64,000 nt of DNA from Anthoceros angustus (Eukaryota; Streptophyta; Anthocerotopsida; Anthocerotales; Anthocerotaceae): contig VJWM01000025.1 of the NCBI GenBank assembly GCA_010909165.1, positions 434,001-498,000 of the forward strand, read 5' to 3'. The translations under genes and the position numbers were made by a program. Of this stretch, positions 54,307 to 64,000 are shown piece after piece (positions within the stretch are counted from its first letter, which is position 1; every line of letters starts with the position of its first letter). The notes under the pieces are model-generated. The model saw only the letters and a program-made list of their open reading frames with translations, was not told the DNA's origin and ran no database searches.

Positions 54307-56937
54307 ATGAAACTAATGACAGCCATGGCTGTCTGGAGCGTTGCGACCAAGTCCCAAGCCTTGGGGCACAACCAAGTCGGGTCCGGGAGGTGCACTACTT
54401 TCGCAACAGATTCCGCTTCTTCCAGAGGATTTTCCTTTTCCAGCCAGGGTGTAATCCTCGGGGTTGCTCTGGATGTGGGCATGGGTCGCTATGTCTCCAA
54501 CAGGAACTTACCGGATGAGGAGGAAGGCGTGGTTAAGCTTTGTTATGAGGGCCATCTGACTGAGGCTGTGGAGGCTTTAGAAGTTCTCGTTCATTCGGAC
54601 CATTGTCTTTCCAAATCCCTTTTTTACACAGTCCTGAGGAAATGTGTGGGGAAGAAAGATCCTGTTCTGGGTAGCCGCGTCATCGCTTGCACGGTGAAGA
54701 GGGGCTACAGGGCAGACACGTTTCTGTGCAATCACATTTTGCGAATTTTTGCTTCTCGTGGCAGGCTGCTTGATGCCATGGATGTGTTTGAAGCTGTTGG
54801 CAAACCAGATGCCTTCACTTGGTCCGCCATCATTTCTGCGCATGTTAAGCACGGCCAGGACGAGCAGGCCATACAACTGTATCATCGGATGCGCAGATCC
54901 GGTGTGAAGCCAGATGGCCATGTGTTTGTGGCAGCCCTTCAGGCTTGTGCAAGGGCAGCAGACTTGAAAACAGGGCAGGAGGTGCATGCTGATGTCCTGG
55001 CCAGTGGCAAGGAGCGTGATTTGTTTGTCTCTAGTTGCTTGGTGGACATGTATGCAAAGTGCGGCAACTTGGCGGATGCTCAGGGTGTGTTCAACGGACT
55101 CGGTCATAAAAATGTGGTTACTTGGACTGCCATGATAGCAGGATATTCACAGCAGGGCATGGGGCTGGAAGCCCTTAGTCTGTATAGCGCTATGCAAGAA
55201 GAAGGCATGGCTGCACCTGACTCTGTTACGTTTGTGTGCCTTTTGCAGGCATGTGCAAGTGTGGGAACCCCAGCGTTGGAGAAGGGGAAGCATCTTCATG
55301 CTCAAACTAGGGAACGAGGATATGAAGCCGATCGTTTTGTAGCCAGCAGTTTACTGCACATGTATGCGAAGTGTGGCAGCCTGAAAGATGCTCAGCGAGT
55401 GTTCGATGGACTTCGTAGAAAAGATTTGGTTATGTGGACTGCCATGATAGCAGGATATTGCCAGCAGGGCATGGGCCAGGAAGCCCTTTCCCTTTACAGT
55501 GCTATGCAAGAAGAAGGCATCACCGTACCCGACTCCGTAACATTCATGTGCCTTTTGCAGGCATGTGCAAGCGTGGGCACCTCAGCGCTAGAGATGGGGA
55601 AGCAACTACATGTGCAAATGCGAGAGCGAGGACATGACACTGATGTGTTTGTAGCCAGTAGTTTGGTGAACATGTACGCAAAGTGTGGCAGCTTGGACAA
55701 AGCTCAGAGACTGTTCGATGGACTTGCGCAGAAAAATGTGGTGACATGGAATGCCATGATAGCAGGATATTCACAGCAGGGAATGGGGCAGGAAGCCCTT
55801 CGCCTCTATTCTGCTATGCAAGAAGCCTTTACTGAACCTGATGCTGTGACATTCGAATGCCTCCTGCAGGCATGTGCAAACGTGGGTACCCCAGCTTTGG
55901 AGACGGGTAAGCATCTTCATGCTGAGATTAGAGAACGAGGACTTCAAACTCATGTGTTCGTAGCCAGCAGCTTACTGACCATGTATGCAAAGTGTGGCAG
56001 CTTGGAAGACGCTCAGAGAGTGTTCAATGCACTTGATAAAAAGGATGTGGTTGCATGGACTGCCATGATAGCAGGATATTCCCAGCAGGGTATGGGCCAG
56101 GAAGCGCTTCGAGTCTACCGTGCAATGCAAGATGAAGGCATGGTTGTCCACGATTCCGTGACTTTCATATGCCTCCTCCAGGCATGTGGAAATGTGGCAG
56201 CCTTATCTCTGGGAAGGCAGCTACATTCACAGATACTAAAGCAAGGGCTTGAGGCCCATGTGCTTGTAGCTGGCAGTCTGATTAACATGTATGGAAAGTG
56301 CGGGAGCATGGTTGATGCACAGAAGGTGTTTGATGCGTTGTCCGACAGAAACGTTGTTGTCTGGAGTGCACTGATTGCAGGCTACGCCTGTCAAGGAAAA
56401 AGTGAAATGGTCTTCGGCCTGCTCCAGAGAATGACAGAGGATGGTATAAGGCCAAACGGCATCACATTTCTCAGTGTTTTGACAGTATGCAGTCATGAGG
56501 GTCTGGTGAAGAAGGGGTGGGAGTACTTTGAGGCTATGAGCACCTACTACAGCATCATTCCTACTGAAGACCACTACACATGCATGGTGGACCTCCTAGG
56601 CCGCGCAGGACAACTGGATGAGGCACTAGCTCTAGTAACATCAATGCCAGTGTTGCCCAGAGCTGCGGTTTGGCACACGCTGTTGGGTGCTTGTCAAAAG
56701 TGGGGCAACTTGGAGGTGGGGCGTCATGCTTTCAGTCAAGTAGTTAAGCTAGAGGAGAATGATGCCGCAGCGTATGTGTTGATGTCCAACATATACTCCG
56801 GTGCCCAGATGTGGGAGCAGGCAGAGGAGATGCAGGTGAAAAGGCAAAGAATGAAGGCATGGAAGCAGCCAGGACAGAGCTGGTGGATCGACAAGGACGG
56901 CCTGGTGCATAGTTTTTTGGTTGGGGATGAGAAGTAG
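54307..56937 (+). CDS. PLS-class PPR protein, E+ type, 876 aa
   Basis: ATG 54307 is the first credible start (MKLMTAMAVWSVATKSQALG), followed by a Ser-rich leader suited to plastid or mitochondrial import. PLS repeats run from about residue 75 to 710 in units of about 104 aa (VTWTAMIAGYSQQGMGLEAL, CLLQACASVGTPALEKGK, MYAKCGSL). E/E+ motifs follow (DLLGRAGQLDEALAL, WHTLLGACQKWGN, YVLMSNIYSGAQMWEQAEEM), then PG box KQPGQSWW (about residue 852) and LVHSFLVGDEK. The stop comes from a 4-base insertion (gagaagtaggtatcccgac) relative to the 41.1-kb gene, whose frame continues EKYPDY. Beyond it the YPDY codons are still readable. So a once longer protein now ends at E+. It is closely related to the neighbouring minus-strand gene. 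Confidence 0.88.
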   Translation: MKLMTAMAVWSVATKSQALGHNQVGSGRCTTFATDSASSRGFSFSSQGVILGVALDVGMGRYVSNRNLPDEEEGVVKLCYEGHLTEAVEALEVLVHSDHCLSKSLFYTVLRKCVGKKDPVLGSRVIACTVKRGYRADTFLCNHILRIFASRGRLLDAMDVFEAVGKPDAFTWSAIISAHVKHGQDEQAIQLYHRMRRSGVKPDGHVFVAALQACARAADLKTGQEVHADVLASGKERDLFVSSCLVDMYAKCGNLADAQGVFNGLGHKNVVTWTAMIAGYSQQGMGLEALSLYSAMQEEGMAAPDSVTFVCLLQACASVGTPALEKGKHLHAQTRERGYEADRFVASSLLHMYAKCGSLKDAQRVFDGLRRKDLVMWTAMIAGYCQQGMGQEALSLYSAMQEEGITVPDSVTFMCLLQACASVGTSALEMGKQLHVQMRERGHDTDVFVASSLVNMYAKCGSLDKAQRLFDGLAQKNVVTWNAMIAGYSQQGMGQEALRLYSAMQEAFTEPDAVTFECLLQACANVGTPALETGKHLHAEIRERGLQTHVFVASSLLTMYAKCGSLEDAQRVFNALDKKDVVAWTAMIAGYSQQGMGQEALRVYRAMQDEGMVVHDSVTFICLLQACGNVAALSLGRQLHSQILKQGLEAHVLVAGSLINMYGKCGSMVDAQKVFDALSDRNVVVWSALIAGYACQGKSEMVFGLLQRMTEDGIRPNGITFLSVLTVCSHEGLVKKGWEYFEAMSTYYSIIPTEDHYTCMVDLLGRAGQLDEALALVTSMPVLPRAAVWHTLLGACQKWGNLEVGRHAFSQVVKLEENDAAAYVLMSNIYSGAQMWEQAEEMQVKRQRMKAWKQPGQSWWIDKDGLVHSFLVGDEK

Positions 56938-57134
56938 GTATCCCGACTACCTACTATCGAACGAGTCTGAAGCATGTGCATGAGTGCATGTCATCCGTGC
57001 CGGCAACGGATCAAGGCGGCCTGGTGCATAGGTTTTTGGTTGGGGATGAGACGTTGGTATCCCGACTACCTACTATCCAACGAGTCTGAAGCAAGTGCAT
57101 GAATGAGTACATGTCATCCGTGCCGGCAAGGGAT
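56898..57134 (+). repeat. Tandem duplication of the PPR gene 3' end (about 116 bp)
   Basis: The segment ggcctggtgcatag, tttttggttggggatgaga, through catgtcatccgtgccggcaa is present at about 56899-57010 and 57018-57134 with a few differences. A second short repeat, gatgcagaggacgacgttgt, occurs at about 57156 and 57234. Both are in the 3' flank. Confidence 0.8.
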
Positions 57135-57387
57135 CGAGGGTTAGGGTTCCATATAGATGCAGAGGACGACGTTGTATGTCGCGAGCTGCCAGAAAAGGTT
57201 GAGGCCAAGGGTCGGCTGCTGCTGGTAAGCCGGATGCAGAGGACGACGTTGTGATAATATGAAAGCCGAGTTCACGTAGAGGTTGGCTCTTCTGGCAATC
57301 CTCAGCGGAAGTGTGTTCCTTTAGGGGATTGACTCTGCTCACAACCTACACCACCACCCACTGGAACAACGAGCCCACCACCAGGGA

Positions 57388-57690
57388 CATCGGAAGTGGC
57401 ACTAAGTCCAAGAGCAGGCTATTGGTGGCGTGGTGGCAGGTGTCTTCGTCCCTCTGTTGATAATTTTCCTCGTCCTTTGGTTCTGCTGCCGGAAGAAACC
57501 GACCACCCGGGAAGCCAAACTGTTACAGCAGTGTTCGGAACAGCGTTTCACAACGCTGTTCGGAACAAGCCTGTCTCCCTCGAACCCCTTCTTGTCCAAT
57601 CTGTGCGTGAAGATGCTTCCCTGTTACCCATACTGGCACATGCCTGTAGGAGAGACAAAAATGTCACTGCATTGCCAAAATTCAACATTA
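57388..57690. other. Membrane-span fragment and antisense PPR fragment
   Basis: 57430-57530 (+) reads VAGVFVPLLIIFLVLWFCCRKK, a hydrophobic span followed by Cys-Cys-Arg-Lys-Lys as in receptor-like kinases, but no receptor domains flank it. At 57515-57560 tgttcggaacagcg and cgctgttcggaaca form an inverted repeat. 57600-57675 on the minus strand matches the PPR codons for VTF-LLQACAS. All are short relics. Confidence 0.4.
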
Positions 57691-58079
57691 AACGCAGCAC
57701 GGTGTGACGGCGGCAGGTAGTAGGTTGGTGTGGCTATAAGATGTAGAGCAATCTTGGATTGTTTTTCTTGGATTGCCATACCGATGGAGATCGCGATCAC
57801 CATTGCATACATTGTGCAAGCTTCTCAAGATAGTCTCCGGGTGCACTAGCCCACATTGTGACCAATTGTTTTCCATTGGCGGTAGATAGGCAGGTCATGT
57901 CTCAAGCGTGTGTAGTGTCGGATCACATGTGTGTTTTGGGCAGCTTTACGCTACCAAGTGTGGGCCGATGATGTATATCAACCATGCAATGGCAGCTATG
58001 TAGCTGCAGCGAAACATATCTCTATAACTCACGAGCAACATGATCGTAGGTGGAGCCGCGGGACACCATCTCCATAACC

Positions 58080-58795
58080 AGCGAGCTAGATGATCACATG
58101 TGTGGATGGACTGACTTGGAATTTGAACATGACAAGCCAAGCTTAAGATAGCAATGAGCAAGATCTAGATGATCATATGTGGGGGTGGACTGACTTGGAA
58201 TTCGACCATGACAGGCTAAAATCTAGATGATTATGTGGGGTTGGACCGACTTGGAATTCGAACATGATAAGCCAAGATCTAGATGACCATATGTGGGAAT
58301 GGATCTACTTGGAATTTGAACATGACAAATTAAGATCTAGATGGTCATATGTGGGGATATACTGACTTGGAATTCGAACATGACAAATCAAGATCTACAT
58401 GATCATATACAAATCAAGATCTAGATGATCATATACAAATCAAGATCTAGATGATCATATGTGGGGATTTACTAACTTGGAATTCGAACATGACAAATCA
58501 AGATCTAGATGATCATATGTGGGGATATACTGACTTGGAATTCGAACATGACAAGCCAAGGTCGCAAGGAGAATGATGTCGTCTTGAAATATGGATATAA
58601 TGACGCCAAATAATACATGAATGCAAGTTCTTTGCGATCTACACCATTTAATTTGTTGGACTGACTTGGAATTCGAACATGACAAGCCAAGGTCGCAAGG
58701 AGAATGATGTCGTCGTGAAATATGGATATAATGACGCCAAATAATACATGAATGCAAGTTCTTTGCGATCTACACCATTTAATTTGTTGGACCTC
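58080..58795. repeat. AT-rich minisatellite plus a 131-bp tandem duplication
   Basis: From about 58080 to 58528 units of roughly 55-65 bp contain gacttggaattcgaacatga, then agatctagatgatcatatg. The second element is nearly palindromic, and a short version of it is repeated alone around 58390-58450. From 58529 a 131-bp unit (actgacttggaattcgaaca through accatttaatttgttgg) is duplicated at 58660, with one substitution noticed (gtcttg/gtcgtg). No gene is seen from 57700 to 60660. Confidence 0.8.
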
Positions 58796-59507
58796 CCGAT
58801 GCTTAGATGGCTACATAGAATATTAGAAACGCTTCATCAATTATTAGTTTACTAGCAATGAGATTAGGTCCATAAGTAGATGAGGATTATATCGGGTTCA
58901 AATTTAAAATATACATTGAACAGCGTCTCTGTAGAAAGGGGTTTCTCCTATCAAAAGGGGTTTTGGTAAAAATCCCAACCCTATTTCGTCGAAAACTCAA
59001 GTTGGTTTGGTTTTTGTTGTTTTTTATAGGTGTTCATCCATCGGTTTCTGGCATTCTTAGCTCCGATGCCACTTCTTGTCAAATCATTTACACTGAGCTG
59101 GCGCCTTCTAATCAGATTCATGGCGATTTAGTCGGTGTGATGAAGGGTCAGTGTCCGTAGTTTCTGCATTTTGTGTGGTTCTCTATGTTTTTGTATTCCA
59201 GGGGGCCTAGGCGCACACAAGTGCGCGCCTGGAACAAGGCTATGCGCAAACTTGTGCGCGCACTGTGCAAAAAGAACACGAAAAATGATCTTCTAATGGG
59301 GAAACATGTCCTTTTGGAGGTCTGAGGATGTGCTGGAACTCCCGATGAAATAACAAGTAGCAAACATCGGCGGAGGTTCATCTAGACCGCTCTCATATAT
59401 TTATCCTATGCCCTAATGCGACGAAGAACACCCTATCCCATTTTTATCCTTTACGGTGTTTATGTCTCTTTCGGCGGTGACCTAGTACCGCGTTATCATC
59501 AAACATG

Positions 59508-59690
59508 CTAGGGGGGCCCAACTGGGCAAACAAGTGCATGCACTAGGGCCCAGGTGCGCGCACCAGGGGGCAAGGGGGCCCAGGTGCGCGAACTTGTGCA
59601 CGCATCAGGGGGCAAAGAGGCCCAGGTGCGTGCACCAGGGGGCAAGGAGGCCTAGGTGCGCGCATTTGTGCGCGCACCCAAGGTCAAGAA
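59508..59690. repeat. GC-rich minisatellite with gtgcgcgcac cores
   Basis: About five units of 32-40 bp: gggggcaagggggcccaggt, gcgcgcac or similar. Related words lie at 59200-59270. No coding content. 59700-60660 is mostly AT-rich with T-runs; I see nothing there that I can support. Confidence 0.75.
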
Positions 59691-60659
59691 GGGCTTAGGA
59701 GCATGAATCTATATGGTTCATGCCTCCTAATGCATTCCCAGACGGTTCATCTAAAGAGAAAAAGGGCAAAAAATCTAAAAAGTCCCAAAAAAGTTCAATT
59801 TTTTAAGGTCAGTGAGCGTACTTGCCCTAAAATTTTGATATTTTTTGGTATTTTTTTTATATTTTTGTTGTTTTAAAGGGTTCCTTTCGACGTTTTCAAC
59901 ATTTTTTGTGCACCTCCCTAATGTGGATATGTTCTTATCTTTACTTAGCCCTCATCTTTTTTTTAAAACTTTGAACTAGTAGTGAGAAGCTTTTGCATCT
60001 TCTGAATCTTGAGATGTTTGGCGTGGGCCAAGCTCCAAGTGCAGATCACGCACTGCACGCGGATCAAGAGCATCAGGTCAACGAAGATATTATTGTCCCA
60101 ATGTCTAAGAAACAAAGTCCTGTAAAATTCCCAGAGCGAGAGTATAGTCTTAGGGTTGACTGGTATGAATGAAAGGTAAGTGCACAAACAAGTTTGCGCA
60201 CCAGAATTACAGCAAGCCCTAAAAACTCTGAATGTTTGTATACGTGCTGGTTGTGAGAATGACCTTCTTTTAGAAAGGCTCAGAATTGGATAAAGTTTAA
60301 AATCAAATACGCTTATGCACGCGTAAACAAGACCTAAACTCTTCAAAACGGCCGGTTTAAGTGCGGATTTTTTAGCTTGCAATTTGGGGTTTGCGGAAGT
60401 CCGTGTGCAAAAAGAGGTTACTGGAGAAACCCCTTTCTACTCAGACGCTGATATTTATGGTGATTCAATCACATTGTCGTACTTGCAAAGTAGTAAATGT
60501 TTTATGGTGCATACGTATGTATAAGAGGTTGGTTGAGGTCTTCATTGTAGCAAAATTATATTCCACCTCCGAACGTCTTACGTGTTTCAAGAGTTTCTTA
60601 GAATATTATGAGAGCTCTTGAATACTATTAAGTGGGGAATAATTAGAAGAGATGATTTA

Positions 60660-63600
60660 TTGAGGTGAAAGAACGATGGAAAGAGACCATCTAGGAAGGG
60701 ACAACAAATGGGGACCCGGGGGTCGGAGTGAAGAGGAGCAACTGAGCTCCCTACCTAAAGTGACCAAGCACCCACAATGTCATATGCGGGTAGAATAAGC
60801 GGCACGCAAACCCACGGAGGAAGAGGAAAAGGCATCACCCACCGTCGCCTTATGGAGAATCGCCGTTGAGGCGCCGTTGAAGAGCAATAGAAACCAGCCG
60901 GAGTATCTTTGTGAAATCTGAGAGGGACACCGACTATGCCTCACAAGATGGTAAGCTTTGGCACAAGACTTGATGAATTTGTCAAAGTCCTCGACCATTG
61001 CCCCATACGTTTCTAGAGCAAGCGGGATAAAGAGGTGGCCGCTTGCATCTGCTATACTTGCGGACCTTGAGAGTCAGACGGCAGCAGCCACCGACGGTTG
61101 GTGATGACTGGCGGAGGTGGCGTCACGTGCGGTCGGTAACCACTACATCCGCCACCACAACCGTCGCCACGGACAAGGTATAAGTCATACGATTGAGCGA
61201 CACAGAAGAAGAGTATACTCCGCTCCCTCCGGGCCATATAGCCACTTTCGCGAGCAATGGCAAACATGACGCCACGGACAAGGTATAAGTCATACGATTG
61301 AGCGACACAGAAGAGTATACTCCGCTCCCTCCGGGCCATATAGCCACTTTCGCGAGCAATGGCAAACATGGCGTCACGGATGGCGTCGTGGTGGCAATCG
61401 ATGACCCGTGGGGACAACGAGCAAGGTGGACACGAGGCGTCAAGGCGAGCCGCACTCACAAGTGAGGCGAAGAAGCCACAGTGGAGTAGGCCGAGGCGGA
61501 ATCGCATCGCGATGGTGAAGGTGGTTGGTGCGATGTGAAATCCCGTATGCATGGGCGGGCCAAGAGCCAAGCACTGCTCCCTTCCCGAACAAGAGAGCGC
61601 TCTAGTGGACACAGAGATGGAGGGTCTGGAGACGATGAAAAGCGGCGCTTCTCGGCGAGATGCGCAATCCCTAAAGCCATCGATGATAAATGTAGAAAGG
61701 AGGAAGTCCTTAGAGCATCTGCGATAACATGTCTACGGCGCCTCAAGGACGATTGAGCGACACAGAAGAGTATACTCCGCTCCCTCCGGGCCATATAGCC
61801 ACTTTCGCGAGCAATGGCAAACATGGCGTCACGGATGGCGTCGTGGTGGCAATCGATGACCCGTGGGGACAACGAGCAAGGTGGACACGAGGCGTCAAGG
61901 CGAGCCGCACTCACAAGTGAGGGCGAAGAAGCCACGGTGGAGTAGGCCGAGGCGGAATCGCATCGCGATGGTGAAGGTGGTTGGTGCGATGTGAAATCCC
62001 GTATGCATGGGCGGGCCAAGAGCCAAGCACCGCCTCCTTCCTGCAACAAGAGCGAGCCGCACTCACAAGTGAGGCGAAGAAGCCACGGTGGAGTAGGCCG
62101 AGGCGGAATCGCATCGCGATGGTGAAGGTGGTTGGTGCGATGTGAAATCCCGTATGCATGGGCGTAGCCAAGCACTGCTCCCTTCCCGAACAAAAGCGGG
62201 CTCTAGTGGACACAGAGATGGAGGGTCTGGAGGAATGAAAAGCTGGCGGCGCTTCTCGGCGAGATGCACGCAATCCCTAAAGCCATCGATGATAAATGTA
62301 GAAAGGAGGAAGTCCTTAGAGCATCTGCGATAACATGTCTCGCTGCCTCAAGGGCGATTGGAGAGAAGGTTCCCTCCTCCACACTTGATACGAGATCCTC
62401 GAGAAAGGGCTTGTCATGGAGGATGAAGCAGGAAGCCAAGGCGGGCGGAGAGGGCCCAACTCCCAAGAAAGCCGCGGGAAGAGACCTCGATGAGGCAGTC
62501 CTCGCCTCCAAATTGCAGGCGGGGATGCTTGCAGTGAGCAGTCGCCCAGGGCACTCAAAAGCCCCTGAGCCCAAGATGTCCCCAAGAGTATCCATAATCT
62601 TCGTATCAAACCCGGGCCGGGACAAAGGGCCGGAGGCGGAGGCGGCCTCTGAATGAGGTACCAGGCGCCTAGCAAAAGCAGAAGGAAAGGATTCCAAAGG
62701 CCACCCGAGCATCCTCCAAAGAAAGGGAGGTCTTCAATATGGGAGAGGTCCTCTGCAAGGGCCTTGTCCAGAAGCTCCCAATGAAGTCGGGGAACCAAAG
62801 GGACCCCAAGAATCCATGAGACCAAGAGCCGAGCAATCTCCCAGCAGAAACCGCAGAGTAGGCGGGGATCCCGACGAGACCAACGCTGCACTTGGACATC
62901 TTGACCTTCAAGCCCACCAACGAAAGCTCTAAGAGAATATCTCAAAGGCCTCCTTGACTTTGTCCCTGTGCCCGAGGATGTGAGAATCGCCGTTGAAGAG
63001 CAATAGCGAAGGGAAGACACGGTCAGCGGAGGCGGAGAGGGCGGCCCTAGGCAGGCCCTATAGTGAGCAATAGCGAAGAGAGCACCGCCTAGCGGGTCGC
63101 CTTGCACAGTACATGTGGCCGATTCAAGGCGGAGGCGAAACACGAAGAGGCGTTCTTGTCTTTGGTAGTAGAGGTTGGAGGACCTCCCGTAGAAGCACCG
63201 GACAAAGGGTATAAGACTCCCTAGGATGACGCCCAAGATCCCTAAGCTCCTCAAAGATGACGCTCCGGGAAATGGTATTGAAGGCGTTCTCGACATCCAC
63301 CTGTAAGACTACCCAATCCGGGTGGGTATCAAGGCAAGCTTTCACCCCTAGCACCACAGACTCGCAGCCCCCCGGAGTGGCAATGCCAAATTGAAGGGGT
63401 TGAAGTCTTCTTTGGAGAAGGGAGCGCACCGCAGATATAGTGCGGCCGAGTAGCCGCATGAAGGCCTCCCAACCGCGAGTGGGCGCCGAGCAGGCGAGCT
63501 TGTCCATAGCGACAAGCCTACTAGCCGCAAGAACAAACAACCGGTGAGGCATCTCTCCACGAGCCACCGCAGCAGCCAGAGAAAAGAGCTCTGGAAAGCT

Positions 63601-63780
63601 GCTAGATGGATCTTCGGGGAGAAAGAGGTCCCTAAGGTGTTCGAACACCATTCCCGACAAACCGGCAGATGAAAGACGAGGGGTTGTGGAGAGAGCCAGA
63701 GCAAAAGCCGCCCGGTCCAGGGAGAAGGGAATAATTTAATGGAAGATATATGCTTGTGGGGGTATAGGCTTAGTGGCATG
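60660..63780 (-). mobile_element. Degenerate non-LTR (LINE-type) retrotransposon
   Basis: On the minus strand from 63780 downward: a helical N-terminal part (GWEAFMRLLGRTISAVRSLL), then reverse transcriptase blocks LQFGIATPGGCESVVLGV, VVLQVDVENAFNTISRSVIF (first catalytic Asp), FVRCFYG, and TVQGDPLGGALFAIAHYRA. The second catalytic block reads LLLFNGDSHILGHRD (62987-62998 encodes FNGD where FADD is usual). Downstream come the Cys/His-rich tail, HHDAIRDAMFAIARESGY, and finally LALETYGAMVEDFDKFIKSCAKAYH near 60960-61025. Frames change many times, so no full-length protein is possible. The 3' tail matches the fragment at 13.3-14.3 kb. A second partial catalytic-block copy (LLLFNG) sits at about 60870-60895. 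Confidence 0.8.
61165..62330 (-). repeat. Internal partial duplications in the LINE tail
   Basis: The stretch gattgagcgacacagaagag, tatactccgctccctccggg, to the codons for the Ala-Arg-Glu-Ser-Gly region occurs at about 61185, 61291 and 61752. The flanking block through gtatgcatgggcgggccaag occurs at about 61550, 62005 and 62155. Copies differ by small losses such as agaagaagag/agaagag, the same kind of difference seen in the PPR and PIF copies. Confidence 0.8.
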
Positions 63781-64000
63781 CCAACACTAGTGAGAACGAG
63801 GCAATGAAGGAACTTGGTTGCCTGAAGTTATGAAAGGACTGTGATGGTTCCCAGCCTAGACAAGAGCACTTCTGGTTAGTGGCAATAGTTCACAGTACAA
63901 AGTTCCTAATCAATATCTCAAAGAGAGAAGAAACAGGTGTGGTAGAGTTAGCTTTTTCATCTATAACAAGGGTCAGCACATGAGATGTAAATGACTAGAC

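Noticed and set aside
59963-60382. 139-codon ORF on the minus strand
   Set aside because: No motif, repeat context or composition supports coding.

Overview
Organism. This is nuclear DNA of a land plant. It carries spliceosomal GT-AG introns, long PLS-class pentatricopeptide repeat (PPR) genes for organelle RNA editing, a plant-type AP endonuclease with a SAP domain, Copia, LINE and PIF/Harbinger elements, and a nuclear tRNA-Arg(ACG). Two genes narrow it further. One encodes radial spoke head protein 9 (RSPH9), so the plant should make flagellated sperm. The other is a PPR protein with a KPAxA box and a C-terminal Asp-Arg-His, the signature of the DYW:KP class tied to U-to-C editing in hornworts, lycophytes and ferns. 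Large AT-rich spacers and many decayed transposons make a fern or lycophyte more likely than a compact hornwort genome; the species is not determined.

Layout. 1-1.3 kb: tandem repeats. 1.3-10.6 kb (-): one 3,084-codon intronless ORF with internal repeats, unrecognised. 10.6-13.2 kb: AT-rich spacer. 13.3-14.3 kb (-): LINE 3' fragment. 14.4-16.7 kb (+): decayed PPR gene. 18.3-19.7 kb (+): RSPH9, six exons. 21.0-23.6 kb (+): intact PPR gene. 24.9-26.45 kb (-): NSA2 ribosome-biogenesis gene, nine exons. 26.8-32.2 kb: PIF/Harbinger element bounded by terminal inverted repeats and TTA, with a Myb-like ORF broken by a solo LTR and a transposase whose 3' half is repeated. 33.5-35.9 kb: minisatellite, gag/Copia remnants and a 42-bp palindrome. 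36.65-43.9 kb: head-to-head pair of a DYW:KP PPR gene (-) and a long PPR gene (+), with a 1.68-kb tandem duplication between them. 44.2 kb: tRNA-Arg. 45.5-48.05 kb (+): ARP AP endonuclease, ten exons. 49.0-56.9 kb: second head-to-head PPR pair, separated by a 2.5-kb patchwork of copied segments. 57-60.7 kb: minisatellites. 60.7-63.8 kb (-): degenerate LINE.

How it fits together. The PPR genes are one local family with near-identical 312-nt repeat units and have spread by duplication. Most end after the PG box (E+ type) with no usable deaminase domain, so any editing by them would need a DYW domain in trans. The DYW:KP gene has a complete-looking catalytic domain.

Reliability. Both divergent PPR pairs are separated by copied blocks that join at short microhomologies and show systematic loss of bases in homopolymers and dinucleotide runs relative to the intact copies. 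This looks at least as much like an assembly fault as like biology, and collapsing the copies would restore intact 5' ends for two genes. Exon boundaries for RSPH9, NSA2 and ARP were derived by hand; in each case phases agree across all exons.
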